From contig CAJUSJ010000067.1 in assembly GCA_910588865.1 (NCBI GenBank), positions 1-22,378 on the forward strand: 22,378 bases of DNA, read 5' to 3'. Of this stretch, positions 8,642-15,873 are shown in pieces; position 1 is the stretch's first letter, and each line of letters opens with the position of its first letter. Under the pieces are notes generated by a model. The model ran no database searches and was not told the DNA's origin. It saw only the letters and a program-made list of their open reading frames with translations. The DNA comes from an uncultured Lachnospiraceae bacterium (lineage in GTDB: Bacteria; Bacillota; Clostridia; Lachnospirales; Lachnospiraceae). A program made the position numbers and the translations under genes.

Positions 8642-10477
8642 ATGGAAAAGAAGAAAAACTATGAGCAGGAGCTCCTGGAGTGGCAATGGGAACAGATTAA
8701 GCTGAGAAAGAAATACAGGACCACACCTCCGGGATTTCAAGATAAGGAAATGGAGCACAGGGTGGTCTGGAGGTGGAAGGAGGATGTGGCAAGGTTTCGA
8801 AAAAAATGCCGTCACACCCTTATATCCTCAGAGATTTTCTCTAAAGAACCATTTGCGGGAAGAGACGAGGAGCTGTTTCTGATAAAAAAGAGTCTGGAAG
8901 AACAGTCAGGGCCAGTGGTTCTCTACGGTATCGGAGGAATCGGAAAAAGCGCTCTGGCCCGGGAATATATCAGAAGGTATGGAAGGCCATATGACCATAT
9001 CTTGTACCTGTCTTTCCAGACAACCCTGCAAAATCTGATCAGCGATGATTTTGATGTGTGTATATCGAATCTTCAGTATGATAAAGATGTGTATGAGAGC
9101 AAAAGAAAGTATTTTTTCGCGAAATACAAGCTCCTGAAAGAGATCGGGGAGAAGGGAAAACTTCTGGTGGTTATTGATGATTTCAATGCGGAACGGGACA
9201 GGGACATGAAGGAGATCTTTTCCCTGCCCTGCCATATGATCGTCACAACCAGGAGGAATCCTTCTGTGTGGGGAATTCATCAGGGAATCCATGTGGAGGC
9301 TTTGAGAAAGGATGAGTGGACCGACTTCGTCAGATGTTATCACAGGGAAGAGTTTACGGGGGGCGAATGGAAGGACTTTGAGGCTTACCGGAAAAAGGTA
9401 CAGGGACATACCCTTTTGATGCAGCAGAAGTTAAAAAACCCAGAGGAAAATTTCAGTGGGATCGGGGAGTTTCAGAGAGATCTTTTTAAGAGGATCCCCC
9501 TGAAAAAAGAGCAGAAGCAGGCCATGACCTATCTTTCCATTATGCCGGTTCAGGGAATCCCACGAAAGATGTTTTTGACCATCTCCGGCGTATCAGAGCA
9601 AACCCTGGACCAGCTTACAGGGTGTATCCTGGTGCAGCAGGTCTACAGCGGAAGCTGGCAGGACGAAATGCTGTTTCTCCATCCCATCATAGCCAAGGCG
9701 GCCAGGGAGATCTTTCAGCCGTCAGCGGACAACTGCCGTCAGCTCATAAGAGGATTTGGGGATTATCTGCGGGGGGATGAGGCAGAACAGGGTTGTGCGT
9801 GGGATCACATTTACAGGGATAACCAGAAAATGGAATCTTATGTATTTGCTTTTATAAAAGCGTTTCCAAAACCAGCGCCATGGCTTGCCGAGGCTTTTGA
9901 CGAGTTGGTGACACTTTTGTGGATACAAGGGTATTACAAGGAGGCGGAGCAATATTCGAAAGCATTGTATGAATCTGTGGAGGAGTATTATGGGGAATGC
10001 CATCAGATAACGGGATGGATGGCGTTGAGACTGGGAGCGGTTTATCACAACAGCCGTTCCTATGAACAGTCGAAAGAGTGGTATACAAGGGGAGTCCATA
10101 TTCTTGAAAGCTGTAAACCTTTTAATAAAAACCATCCTCAGTGGCTGGCATCCGGGTACTACAAAGCCGCAAGGCTTCTCTGGCATGAGGGGGATATGGA
10201 TGGGGCCAAAGAAGCCATAGACAAAGGGCTGGCGGTCCAGTCCGGGTTTTTAGAGGGATTTGAAGAAATAACAGAGAGCCTGGTAATCAGGAATGACAGG
10301 AGCATGGCTTATCTGCTTCTGGAAAAAGGCAGGATTCTGCTTCACCGGGGTGAGATCGATGAGGCGGAGAGGATCTGCCAAGAGCTTTTTCGTAAATATT
10401 CAGAGAAACCTGTCATGGAAAGGTTTCGGATCAACGAATTTACGGATCCAGGTGTTGATGGAGAAGGGAAAGTATGA
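8642..10477 (+). CDS. STAND (NB-ARC-type) ATPase with C-terminal TPR-like repeats, truncated by a frameshift
   Basis: As it stands this reads 611 residues. After a basic N-terminal segment (1-70) with no recognisable effector domain comes an NB-ARC/STAND ATPase: Walker A GIGGIGKS at 96-103, Walker B LLVVIDDF at 174-181, sensor-like MIVTTRR at 199-205, a winged-helix-like part at about 285-365, and LHPII near 351, in the place of the MHD motif. From about 400 the protein is made of TPR-like helical pairs (YKEAEQYSKALYE, SYEQSKEWYTRGV, DMDGAKEAIDKGL, EIDEAERICQELF). STAND proteins act as ATP-driven switches that use such repeats for sensing. The reading frame breaks at the TTT of 10439-10441; the repeats continue in another frame to 10658. 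Without the extra T the protein would be 671 residues. The upstream gene at 7684 is its likely partner. Confidence 0.85.
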   Translation: MEKKKNYEQELLEWQWEQIKLRKKYRTTPPGFQDKEMEHRVVWRWKEDVARFRKKCRHTLISSEIFSKEPFAGRDEELFLIKKSLEEQSGPVVLYGIGGIGKSALAREYIRRYGRPYDHILYLSFQTTLQNLISDDFDVCISNLQYDKDVYESKRKYFFAKYKLLKEIGEKGKLLVVIDDFNAERDRDMKEIFSLPCHMIVTTRRNPSVWGIHQGIHVEALRKDEWTDFVRCYHREEFTGGEWKDFEAYRKKVQGHTLLMQQKLKNPEENFSGIGEFQRDLFKRIPLKKEQKQAMTYLSIMPVQGIPRKMFLTISGVSEQTLDQLTGCILVQQVYSGSWQDEMLFLHPIIAKAAREIFQPSADNCRQLIRGFGDYLRGDEAEQGCAWDHIYRDNQKMESYVFAFIKAFPKPAPWLAEAFDELVTLLWIQGYYKEAEQYSKALYESVEEYYGECHQITGWMALRLGAVYHNSRSYEQSKEWYTRGVHILESCKPFNKNHPQWLASGYYKAARLLWHEGDMDGAKEAIDKGLAVQSGFLEGFEEITESLVIRNDRSMAYLLLEKGRILLHRGEIDEAERICQELFRKYSEKPVMERFRINEFTDPGVDGEGKV

Positions 10478-10658
10478 GGAGGCGGAGGCCTGTGCCAGGG
10501 ACAATATGGAACGGGCGCTGTTGTACAGAGGGAGAGAGTGGAAGGATATCCAGAGGGGCAGGAAACAGTTGGCGGATATTTTGTTTCTGGAGGGGAAGAT
10601 GGAAGAGGCCCAGAGGCTGTGTGATGAGATTATGGGGGAGATTAAAGGGAATTGTTAA
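10442..10658 (+). pseudogene. Out-of-frame C-terminal remainder of the STAND/TPR protein
   Basis: Directly after the frame break, another frame continues with clear TPR-type sequence: QVLMEKGKYEEAEACARDNM and then LADILFLEGKMEEAQRLCDE, ending KGNC at the TAA of 10656-10658. Removing one T from 10439-10441 turns the local reading into INELRIQVLMEKGKYEEAE and joins the two parts seamlessly. This supports a recent one-base insertion, or a base error in the assembly. The last 21 bases are repeated exactly at 14615-14635. Confidence 0.8.
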
Positions 10659-10691
10659 GGTTAATTTCCAAATAAGTGAGCAGGAGGGATT

Positions 10692-11789
10692 ATGAGATAT
10701 ATAGGAAGAGTTATTGTTAATACAGGGCTCTTTTTTGTGGTTTTCGCTGTTTTATCTATAACAGGTGTTCTGATTGAGGAGATGCAGTGGAAGTGGGCAG
10801 TGGAGAAATGGACTTATGTGTCAGAAGGAGGGCTTCGGGAGGATCAGTTAAGAAAAAAGATTGATGGTTTAAAGTTTTCCAAGGGAAGTTATGAAATGTA
10901 CATAAATCCCCGCGACAACGGAAATCTGGCGGCTTCGGATTGGGCATCTGCCTGTGTATTTGAGGACCGGTTTTACTTAGCTTTACCAGATACTTTTTGT
11001 ACTCTAAAGAAATATAATTATTCAAAAGATTATAATAAAGATTATATAGATTTTTCCGGTTCCGCGCTGGTTGGGGGTAAGCGATATGTATTGTCGGTAG
11101 ATGAAGAAAATTTCCATGGGCTGAATCTTAAAAAGCATTTTGCCGCTGGTTTGGATGAAAATCCTGTGGTGGAATTTGACACGCTTGACTTTTTGGGAAA
11201 ATCTGATTATTTATATAAAATTCTGAAAAAACAGAAAAAGGGTAAAATTACCAGCGATGAATTGATGATGCTTGCCTGGGGGACAAAGCAGGGGATCCTG
11301 CTTGATTATAGAGACGGAACAGCTTATTTCGCGGATGACAGCGGGACCGGTGATACGGTGTATGTTTATGAACAGACTGGGGAAGGTGTGAGAAATCTGA
11401 TTTTCCAGTATGAGGATTCTTATCAGGGATTAGGCGCGGGCCGGTTTATTATGGCTCATTATTTCGTGGGAGTGGCGGATTTCCAGGTGGTGACCTATGA
11501 TCTGGAAACGGGAGAGATCCGCTACAGATCAGAGGAAATGGGGCATATCGACGGCTCGATCAACTATATTCGGACGCTGAATGGTAATTACTATATTTGC
11601 TATATCCGCGAAAATATACTCTACTGTTGGGATTTTTATGGGGACAAGCCGTTGAAACCAGTGAACATGCATATTGATGAAGGAGGTGCCGTGACCGGGC
11701 TTTTCAGTTACGGAAACCGGGTTTATGTTACCCATGAGAGCGGCGACAATCTCTGGCATAGTTATGAATTGGATAAGGAGGAAGAATAA
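10692..11789 (+). CDS. Membrane-anchored protein of unknown function with a beta-rich outer domain
   Basis: The 365-residue protein has one N-terminal membrane segment at about 6-28 (VIVNTGLFFVVFAVLSITGVLI) after a short positive start, so the rest should face outside. The remainder is rich in aromatic and beta-type segments (FEDRFYLALPD, GGKRYVLSVDE, TAYFADDSGTGDTVYVYEQ, FQVVTYDLETGEIRY, NGNYYICYIRENILYCWDF). These recurring strand pairs are reminiscent of a beta-propeller, but I cannot assign a family. The ATG follows CAGGAGG. The next gene starts two bases after the stop, so it is co-translated with a small integral membrane protein. The DNA is more AT-rich than the housekeeping genes. Confidence 0.75.
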   Translation: MRYIGRVIVNTGLFFVVFAVLSITGVLIEEMQWKWAVEKWTYVSEGGLREDQLRKKIDGLKFSKGSYEMYINPRDNGNLAASDWASACVFEDRFYLALPDTFCTLKKYNYSKDYNKDYIDFSGSALVGGKRYVLSVDEENFHGLNLKKHFAAGLDENPVVEFDTLDFLGKSDYLYKILKKQKKGKITSDELMMLAWGTKQGILLDYRDGTAYFADDSGTGDTVYVYEQTGEGVRNLIFQYEDSYQGLGAGRFIMAHYFVGVADFQVVTYDLETGEIRYRSEEMGHIDGSINYIRTLNGNYYICYIRENILYCWDFYGDKPLKPVNMHIDEGGAVTGLFSYGNRVYVTHESGDNLWHSYELDKEEE

Positions 11790-11791
11790 AA

Positions 11792-12262
11792 ATGGATGAT
11801 TGGTTAGATGGTATACCTGGTTTCTTTTTAAAGGTTTTTGTAGGCGGTCCGATTTTGCTGCACCTGGCTCTGATTTTTGTCAGTTCTTTTGCCCGGGTAT
11901 CCAGTTTGAGCGAGATGGCTTCAGAGTACGGCGATAACCCGGTTATTTGGTTATTTTGTGTGATTCCGGGGGTCTGTTATCTTTTGATATCTTTTCTGAT
12001 GATCTTCGCGGCTCCAGTGCCAACCTACCTGGTCTTTGCTTTGGCTGTGCTTATAGGAATACCGATTCTGGGCTTTTTTACTTCACTTGGCATGTGGTCC
12101 CTTATCGCCGCGGGTATAGCGGCGGCTGTCATTTATATGACAGGGGGTCTGCTTCTGCCTCTGCTGGTCTATTTGATTGCCCCGGGAACGGCTATAGCGA
12201 TCTTTGTTTTTATAGCAGGAGTGGTATTTGTAATCCTTGATTCGTTTATGATGTTCTTTTGA
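11792..12262 (+). CDS. Small polytopic membrane protein, unknown function
   Basis: A 156-residue, very hydrophobic protein with about four to five membrane segments (near 10-32, 48-72, 75-97, 100-120 and 128-156) and few charged residues outside the first 12. No enzymatic motif is visible. Its ribosome binding site (AAGGAGGAAG) lies inside the last codons of the upstream gene, so the two are likely made together and may form a membrane complex. The segment from 60 on is rich in Gly, Ala and Pro within the helices, which suggests packing or a channel-like role, but that is speculation. Confidence 0.7.
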   Translation: MDDWLDGIPGFFLKVFVGGPILLHLALIFVSSFARVSSLSEMASEYGDNPVIWLFCVIPGVCYLLISFLMIFAAPVPTYLVFALAVLIGIPILGFFTSLGMWSLIAAGIAAAVIYMTGGLLLPLLVYLIAPGTAIAIFVFIAGVVFVILDSFMMFF

Positions 12263-12341
12263 CAAGGCCTGTGCTATTTTAAGGCAGAGAAACAAAGGGA
12301 GATGGGATCACAGGAAAAAAGGAAAGTGGGAAGGAGCTGCC

Positions 12342-12866
12342 ATGGTATTTCAGTCAAATAAGGATTTGTTTCACGATATTCCCGCGGGAAAAGCGGTCTA
12401 TTCCAGCCGCTCATATCCCAAGAATGAGGAAAGTTTTGTAAAGTTTTATTATGAGGAGGCTTTGCCTGACGCGGATGCGGCGGCAGAGAATAAAATAGAC
12501 TACAGCATACAGGATAGGGCGGAACGTCAGAAATATTGCCGGGATTATTTCCCCGGGTGTCTCAGGGTAAAGATTGACAAATGGCTTGATAAGAAAGCGC
12601 CTATTGTGGCGTTACCAAAAGCAGGCAGCGATAAGATCATGATTGGTCTTGATCTGGAGGAATTTAATATTTTCGAAAGTGGCTATATGGCGTCCTTGAA
12701 AGAGGATATGAATAGTGGACTGGGGATGCTGCGTCTGTACAGAGATAGACACAGGGGAGCGTTTAAACGGAGCCAGAAGAGTATTTTAAAATCTGTAAAT
12801 ATTCTTCTTCTGTTTATAGCCCTGATCGTCTTTGATTTGCCGTATATGTCCCGCTGGTTTTTGTAA
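12342..12866 (+). CDS. Unknown protein with a C-terminal membrane segment
   Basis: A 174-residue protein: a soluble N-terminal part (1-148) with many charged and aromatic residues (FHDIPAGKAVYSSRSYP, IDYSIQDRAERQKYCRDYFP), then one hydrophobic segment at about 149-172 (SVNILLLFIALIVFDLPYM), where it stops. The stop overlaps the ATG of the next gene in TAATG. The next product starts with membrane segments that would continue this one naturally: one extra T in the run TTTTT before the TAA would join both into a 488-residue protein. It may therefore be half of a split gene, or a translationally coupled subunit. The ATG follows GGGAAGGAG. No family recognised. Confidence 0.65.
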   Translation: MVFQSNKDLFHDIPAGKAVYSSRSYPKNEESFVKFYYEEALPDADAAAENKIDYSIQDRAERQKYCRDYFPGCLRVKIDKWLDKKAPIVALPKAGSDKIMIGLDLEEFNIFESGYMASLKEDMNSGLGMLRLYRDRHRGAFKRSQKSILKSVNILLLFIALIVFDLPYMSRWFL

Positions 12867-13807
12867 TGTTGATCTACGGCATATTCAGCGCGTGGATGAC
12901 CATCACCCGGTTGAATGGTCTGCCTGCCAGCCAAATAAATATTGGTACTTTATTAGGAGGGATCTTCTTAAGCCCGGTTTATCTGCTTATGCGTTTCATG
13001 GTCAGCGCTGATTTTTTTCAGGCGGTCAAAGAAATCTGGAGTGTCGCCGCGGCGAATATTGATAAAGGAATCTTTATGTTGGTTATCAGTGTTTTGGATA
13101 TTATAGTAAATCAATTTTTTGTTATGATAGCGCTGATGATCTGCTATTTGGGAAGCGTGATTTACGCGATGTCTGTGTATCTGTACAGAAGCATTTTCAA
13201 AAGGAAGAAGGAGGAGGAAATAGAGGAGAGGGAAGTGGTCGGAGATATCAAAAGCCAGTGGGATTTTTATGTGCGGTTCCGAAAAGAGCTGAGGAATGCG
13301 GACAGGCAGCTGAAATTTATGGATATGTGGAATCAGTCGGCAAGAGGTAAGGGCCATTTTCCAGGCTGGTTTGATATTAATGATTATGTTAGACGGGCGG
13401 AAAACGCGCTTTTGGTTGAAAATCGGGCTAAGCTCCATGACCTGGAGAAAGAAGAGCTTAAGAACATACAGGGTCAGGATTCTATAAGGAAGAGCTTGAT
13501 GGATAAGGTTCAGGAGCTGAAGAAACAGGAGCGGGAATTGGCTGATAAATCCCAGGTGACCGATATGGATGAGAGAAATAAGGCCATGGTTCGTTTTGCT
13601 GTTTCCATGAAGGGCAGAGAGAATATGGATCTGAATACCATGTATGATGATCTGGCTGTTGTATTGGGGTATAAAAATCTTTGGTCGGCGCGCCGTTATC
13701 CTGAAAAATGGCAGGGGGAAAAAGAGTATTCCATGGGGTTTCACAAGGAGAAGGCCGGACAGTCTTGTGAGGAGGTGAAAGAATTATATGAAAAAGGGCA
13801 AGGATGA
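12866..13807 (+). CDS. Membrane protein with a long charged cytoplasmic tail, unknown function
   Basis: The 313-residue product has three to four membrane segments in its first 110 residues (near 1-15, 28-50, 68-85 and 87-108), ending at YLYRSIFKRKKEEEIEER. The rest is hydrophilic and largely helical, with coiled-coil-like stretches (RAENALLVENRAKLHDLEKEEL, LMDKVQELKKQERELADK). The positive residues after the last segment put the tail in the cytoplasm. It starts within the stop of the gene before (TAATG) with no separate strong ribosome binding site, so it depends on coupling or a frame fusion. The following gene begins 20 bases before its end. I do not recognise the family. Confidence 0.68.
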   Translation: MLIYGIFSAWMTITRLNGLPASQINIGTLLGGIFLSPVYLLMRFMVSADFFQAVKEIWSVAAANIDKGIFMLVISVLDIIVNQFFVMIALMICYLGSVIYAMSVYLYRSIFKRKKEEEIEEREVVGDIKSQWDFYVRFRKELRNADRQLKFMDMWNQSARGKGHFPGWFDINDYVRRAENALLVENRAKLHDLEKEELKNIQGQDSIRKSLMDKVQELKKQERELADKSQVTDMDERNKAMVRFAVSMKGRENMDLNTMYDDLAVVLGYKNLWSARRYPEKWQGEKEYSMGFHKEKAGQSCEEVKELYEKGQG

Positions 13808-14486
13808 TTTTGATTGTGAGATCCTGTATGATCTGGCGGTCCACTGCCAGAAGGATGATTCCTTAAAGAAAGAGTTTAAGAAGCTGGTTCTTTTATTTGT
13901 TGATATAGCCCTGAGCAGGCAGGTGAAAAGAGAAGATTCTGACAGCGCCAGAACCGCTTATTACTTGGCTATGCTGAATTACCACTGTCTTGGGGATAAA
14001 GCCGGAGGAAAGCTGTGGGCGGAGGTTTCTGCTGAGAAGGGTTATGGGGCGGCCATGTATTTCCTCTATGAGAACTACAGGGAGCTGGGGATCACTATAA
14101 AGGAAGGAACAAGATACTGCTATCAGGCTTGGGAAACTAACTATCCGCCGGCTCGGGTCTGCAGGATCTGGGATCACCAGGGGGAGGAGAGCAGGAAGTA
14201 TATGGAGAGAGAAATCCAAAGAGCGGTCAACAAGGCCCAAAATGAGGCAGCTTTTGAAAGAAAGCAGCAGGAGAAAAAGGCCATGATGGAAGCTTACGAG
14301 AACAAGCTAAAAGAGAGAGAAAAGATATTTAACGCTTTTGTATATGATTCTTATATGGATGACGAGGGAACCTATCTGTCAGGGAAGATGTCCGCAAATG
14401 ATTATCTTGACAGCAGTCTGTACCGGGATGATAAGATGAGGGATTATGAGCGAAAGATAGACCGGGAGCTGAGTCAGGAAGATTAA
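13788..14486 (+). CDS. Sel1/TPR-like cytoplasmic protein, unknown function
   Basis: A 232-residue soluble protein without membrane segments. Residues about 50-135 resemble Sel1/TPR-type helical repeats (ARTAYYLAMLNYHCLGDKAG, then LWAEVSAEKGYGAAMYFLYE, then TRYCYQAWETNYPPARVCRI): alternating helices with small residues in place and Cys/Tyr spacing typical of such repeats. Residues 145-232 form a charged, coiled-coil-like tail. It overlaps the preceding gene by 20 bases and has GAGGAGGTG at 13769-13777, so it is translated with it. It is the last gene of the first cargo block; a hairpin follows at 14503. A scaffold role next to the membrane protein is inference. Confidence 0.68.
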   Translation: MKKGKDDFDCEILYDLAVHCQKDDSLKKEFKKLVLLFVDIALSRQVKREDSDSARTAYYLAMLNYHCLGDKAGGKLWAEVSAEKGYGAAMYFLYENYRELGITIKEGTRYCYQAWETNYPPARVCRIWDHQGEESRKYMEREIQRAVNKAQNEAAFERKQQEKKAMMEAYENKLKEREKIFNAFVYDSYMDDEGTYLSGKMSANDYLDSSLYRDDKMRDYERKIDRELSQED

Positions 14487-14502
14487 AGGAATTTCATTAA
14501 AA

Positions 14503-14538
14503 TGCCATTCAGGTCGTTTTTAACGGTCGCGAATGGCA
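14503..14538 (+). terminator. Hairpin terminator closing the first cargo block
   Basis: TGCCATTC (14503-14510) pairs with GAATGGCA (14531-14538), followed by a T-rich stretch (GTTTCTTGTT). The right arm with its neighbours, CGCGAATGGCA, is identical to part of the hairpin at 18698-18752, so the two hairpins look like copies of one element. Confidence 0.65.
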
Positions 14539-14546
14539 GTTTCTTG

Positions 14547-14595
14547 TTCTCCAGGCGAATTCCGGATGGCTGATTTGCTGACCATTATGTGGCAG
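14547..14595 (-). pseudogene. Relic of a second alpha/beta-hydrolase gene
   Basis: Bases 14557-14595 align without gaps to 19093-19131, inside the intact antisense hydrolase: 34 of 39 positions match, including 19 in a row (GATGGCTGATTTGCTGACC). Read on the minus strand the relic gives CHIMVSKSAIRNS against YHIAVSKSAIRDS in the intact protein. Next to it, TTCTCCAGG (14547-14555) matches the C-terminal codons of that gene (18792-18800). Orientation and position after a similar hairpin are the same as in the intact copy. Most of the gene has been deleted between. Confidence 0.8.
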
Positions 14596-14635
14596 AATCC
14601 TGCTCCACCGCGGTGAGATTAAAGGGAATTGTTAA
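14591..14635 (+). pseudogene. Relic of a second STAND/TPR gene
   Basis: Bases 14591-14619 match 10328-10356 of the STAND gene at 25 of 29 positions. All four differences fall at silent third-codon positions (both read GRILLHRGEI). Bases 14615-14635 then repeat 10638-10658 exactly, including the stop codon, so the relic reads GRILLHRGEIKGNC and stops. An internal stretch has been lost between two GAGAT words. It starts inside the GGCAG shared with the hydrolase relic, so the two relics are fused at a five-base match. Confidence 0.85.
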
Positions 14636-14646
14636 AGTTTCCTTTG

Positions 14647-14675
14647 TTGATGAGAGTTAATGTCTGTGATAAGAT
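14647..14675 (+). promoter_or_regulatory. Possible promoter for the second cargo block
   Basis: TTGATG (14647-14652) and TAAGAT (14670-14675) are 17 bases apart, 32 bases before the ATG at 14708. Both hexamers match consensus at only four of six positions, but a promoter is expected here because a hairpin and relic genes separate the two blocks. Confidence 0.35.
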
Positions 14676-14707
14676 TTGTGAAATAATAAAGGCGTAAAGG
14701 GGAAAGT

Positions 14708-14974
14708 ATGGGCTTTTTTACAAAAGACAGGGAGCCGGAAACGTTTCAGGAGGCTGTCGCTTATGTAATTCTGGTTCAGTGCTGGGAGCAGCAGGCGGAC
14801 GATATGATGACTGGTTTCGGCAGACCCGTGGATTATCTTATGGCCAGGACTACCTACAATATGGTACTGGCTAATGTCCAACTGTTTAAAAAGGCGGAGG
14901 AATACAGAAACAGAATACAGGAAAAATATGATCAGGCAACTCAGAAATATCTGGACTCCACTGTGGATTCTTAA
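14708..14974 (+). CDS. Small helical protein of unknown function
   Basis: An 88-residue soluble protein that appears almost wholly alpha-helical (EAVAYVILVQCWEQQADDMM, ARTTYNMVLANVQLFKKAEE, then a charged helix to the end). It has one Cys, no membrane segment and no family I recognise. GGGGAAAG precedes the ATG at short spacing. It is the first gene of the second cargo block and stands 26 bases before the DUF5685 gene. This may make it an accessory part of the putative peptide system; the link rests on position only. Confidence 0.65.
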   Translation: MGFFTKDREPETFQEAVAYVILVQCWEQQADDMMTGFGRPVDYLMARTTYNMVLANVQLFKKAEEYRNRIQEKYDQATQKYLDSTVDS

Positions 14975-15000
14975 GATGGCAAAGAGAAAGATGAGGAAGT

Positions 15001-15873
15001 ATGTTTGGATATCTGACAATGCGGCGGCGGTTCATGACCTGGCAGATGACGAGAGGCTACAGGAACTATTACTGTGGTACCTGTTTTGGACTCCAGTATG
15101 GCTATGGTCAGATCAGCCGCTTTTTGCTGAGCTATGATGTGGCTTTGCTGGGCATCCTGATGAGGTGTCATGAGGATCCTCTGAGAGAGTGTTATATTTG
15201 CCATGGAAATCGGAAAGAAAAGTTCTGTATGTTCTCATCGGAAGGATGGAACCGGATGGCTGCCATAAATCTTCTATTGGTCAATGAAAAACTGAAGGAT
15301 GACATTAATGACGATCATTCTATAAAGGCCCGTCTGGCTCAGATCGTCCTGGGAGAAAAAATCCGCGGGGCTATAAGGAAATATCCTGAGATGGCGGCTT
15401 CCATTGCCAGAGGATATGAGGAGATCTATGACCTTGAAAAGAGAAACAGCGGTGTCAGGGAGATCGGAGAGTGTTTTGCTGATATGATGGAAAATACTAT
15501 GTCCGCTTACCGCCCTTTAAAGGAATGGGAGAGGGAGTATCTCAGGGGAATCTCCCGCTGGATCTACTATATAGATGCCCTGGAGGACTATGAGAAGGAC
15601 TGGAAAGAGAGAAAATTTAACCCTCTCAAGAAGGAAGATGCCTCTACATTTTATGATTATATTCGCCTCTATATGGGAACGGTCTGGGATGATCTTCAAT
15701 ATCTGTATGAGCCGATTGTAAAGGTTCTGGAAACCATGCCTAAGGAGACAGTGGAAGAAAGGCTTTTGGTGTCCATGCTCCGCGACAATATTCCCTATAC
15801 CACCTCAAGGGTTTTGTCAGGAAGAGGGACAGGGAAGATTAAGATTGGCAGCGTATGGGAGGATCCCTTATGA
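15001..15873 (+). CDS. DUF5685 family protein (Cys-rich N-terminus, Asp-rich motifs)
   Basis: The 290-residue protein matches my recollection of the DUF5685 family: it starts MFGYL, then has YYCGTC with C25 and C28, a SYDVALL segment, C56, CYIC (C64, C67) and C76. Two acidic motifs stand out: KDDINDDHSIKARL (D100, D101, D104, D105) and WIYYIDALEDYEKD at 187-200 (D192, D196, D200), followed by KFNPL. The protein is mainly helical. Paired Asp motifs in an all-helical protein recall isoprenoid-synthase folds, and the cysteines suggest a metal site, but the activity of the family is not known to me. No membrane segment is evident. Its stop overlaps the ATG of the SPASM protein gene (ATGA), so the two are translationally coupled and likely work together. 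Confidence 0.8.
   Translation: MFGYLTMRRRFMTWQMTRGYRNYYCGTCFGLQYGYGQISRFLLSYDVALLGILMRCHEDPLRECYICHGNRKEKFCMFSSEGWNRMAAINLLLVNEKLKDDINDDHSIKARLAQIVLGEKIRGAIRKYPEMAASIARGYEEIYDLEKRNSGVREIGECFADMMENTMSAYRPLKEWEREYLRGISRWIYYIDALEDYEKDWKERKFNPLKKEDASTFYDYIRLYMGTVWDDLQYLYEPIVKVLETMPKETVEERLLVSMLRDNIPYTTSRVLSGRGTGKIKIGSVWEDPL

Noticed and set aside
10474..10695. A 73-residue open frame (MRRRRPVPG...)
   Set aside because: It overlaps the frameshifted TPR segment in another frame, has no ribosome binding site of its own and looks like a compositional shadow.
12367..12375. TGTTTCACG, resembling half of a parS site
   Set aside because: Only the left half matches; the following bases (ATATTCC) break the palindrome, and it lies within coding sequence of an unknown gene.
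12857..12866. Programmed -1 ribosomal frameshift at the T-run
   Set aside because: The codons TGG TTT TTG TAA do not fit a classical slippery heptamer, and no strong downstream structure is evident. Coupling through TAATG is simpler.
14487..14707. An insertion sequence between the two cargo blocks
   Set aside because: No transposase fragment, terminal repeats or target duplication; the similarity is to the window's own STAND and hydrolase genes.
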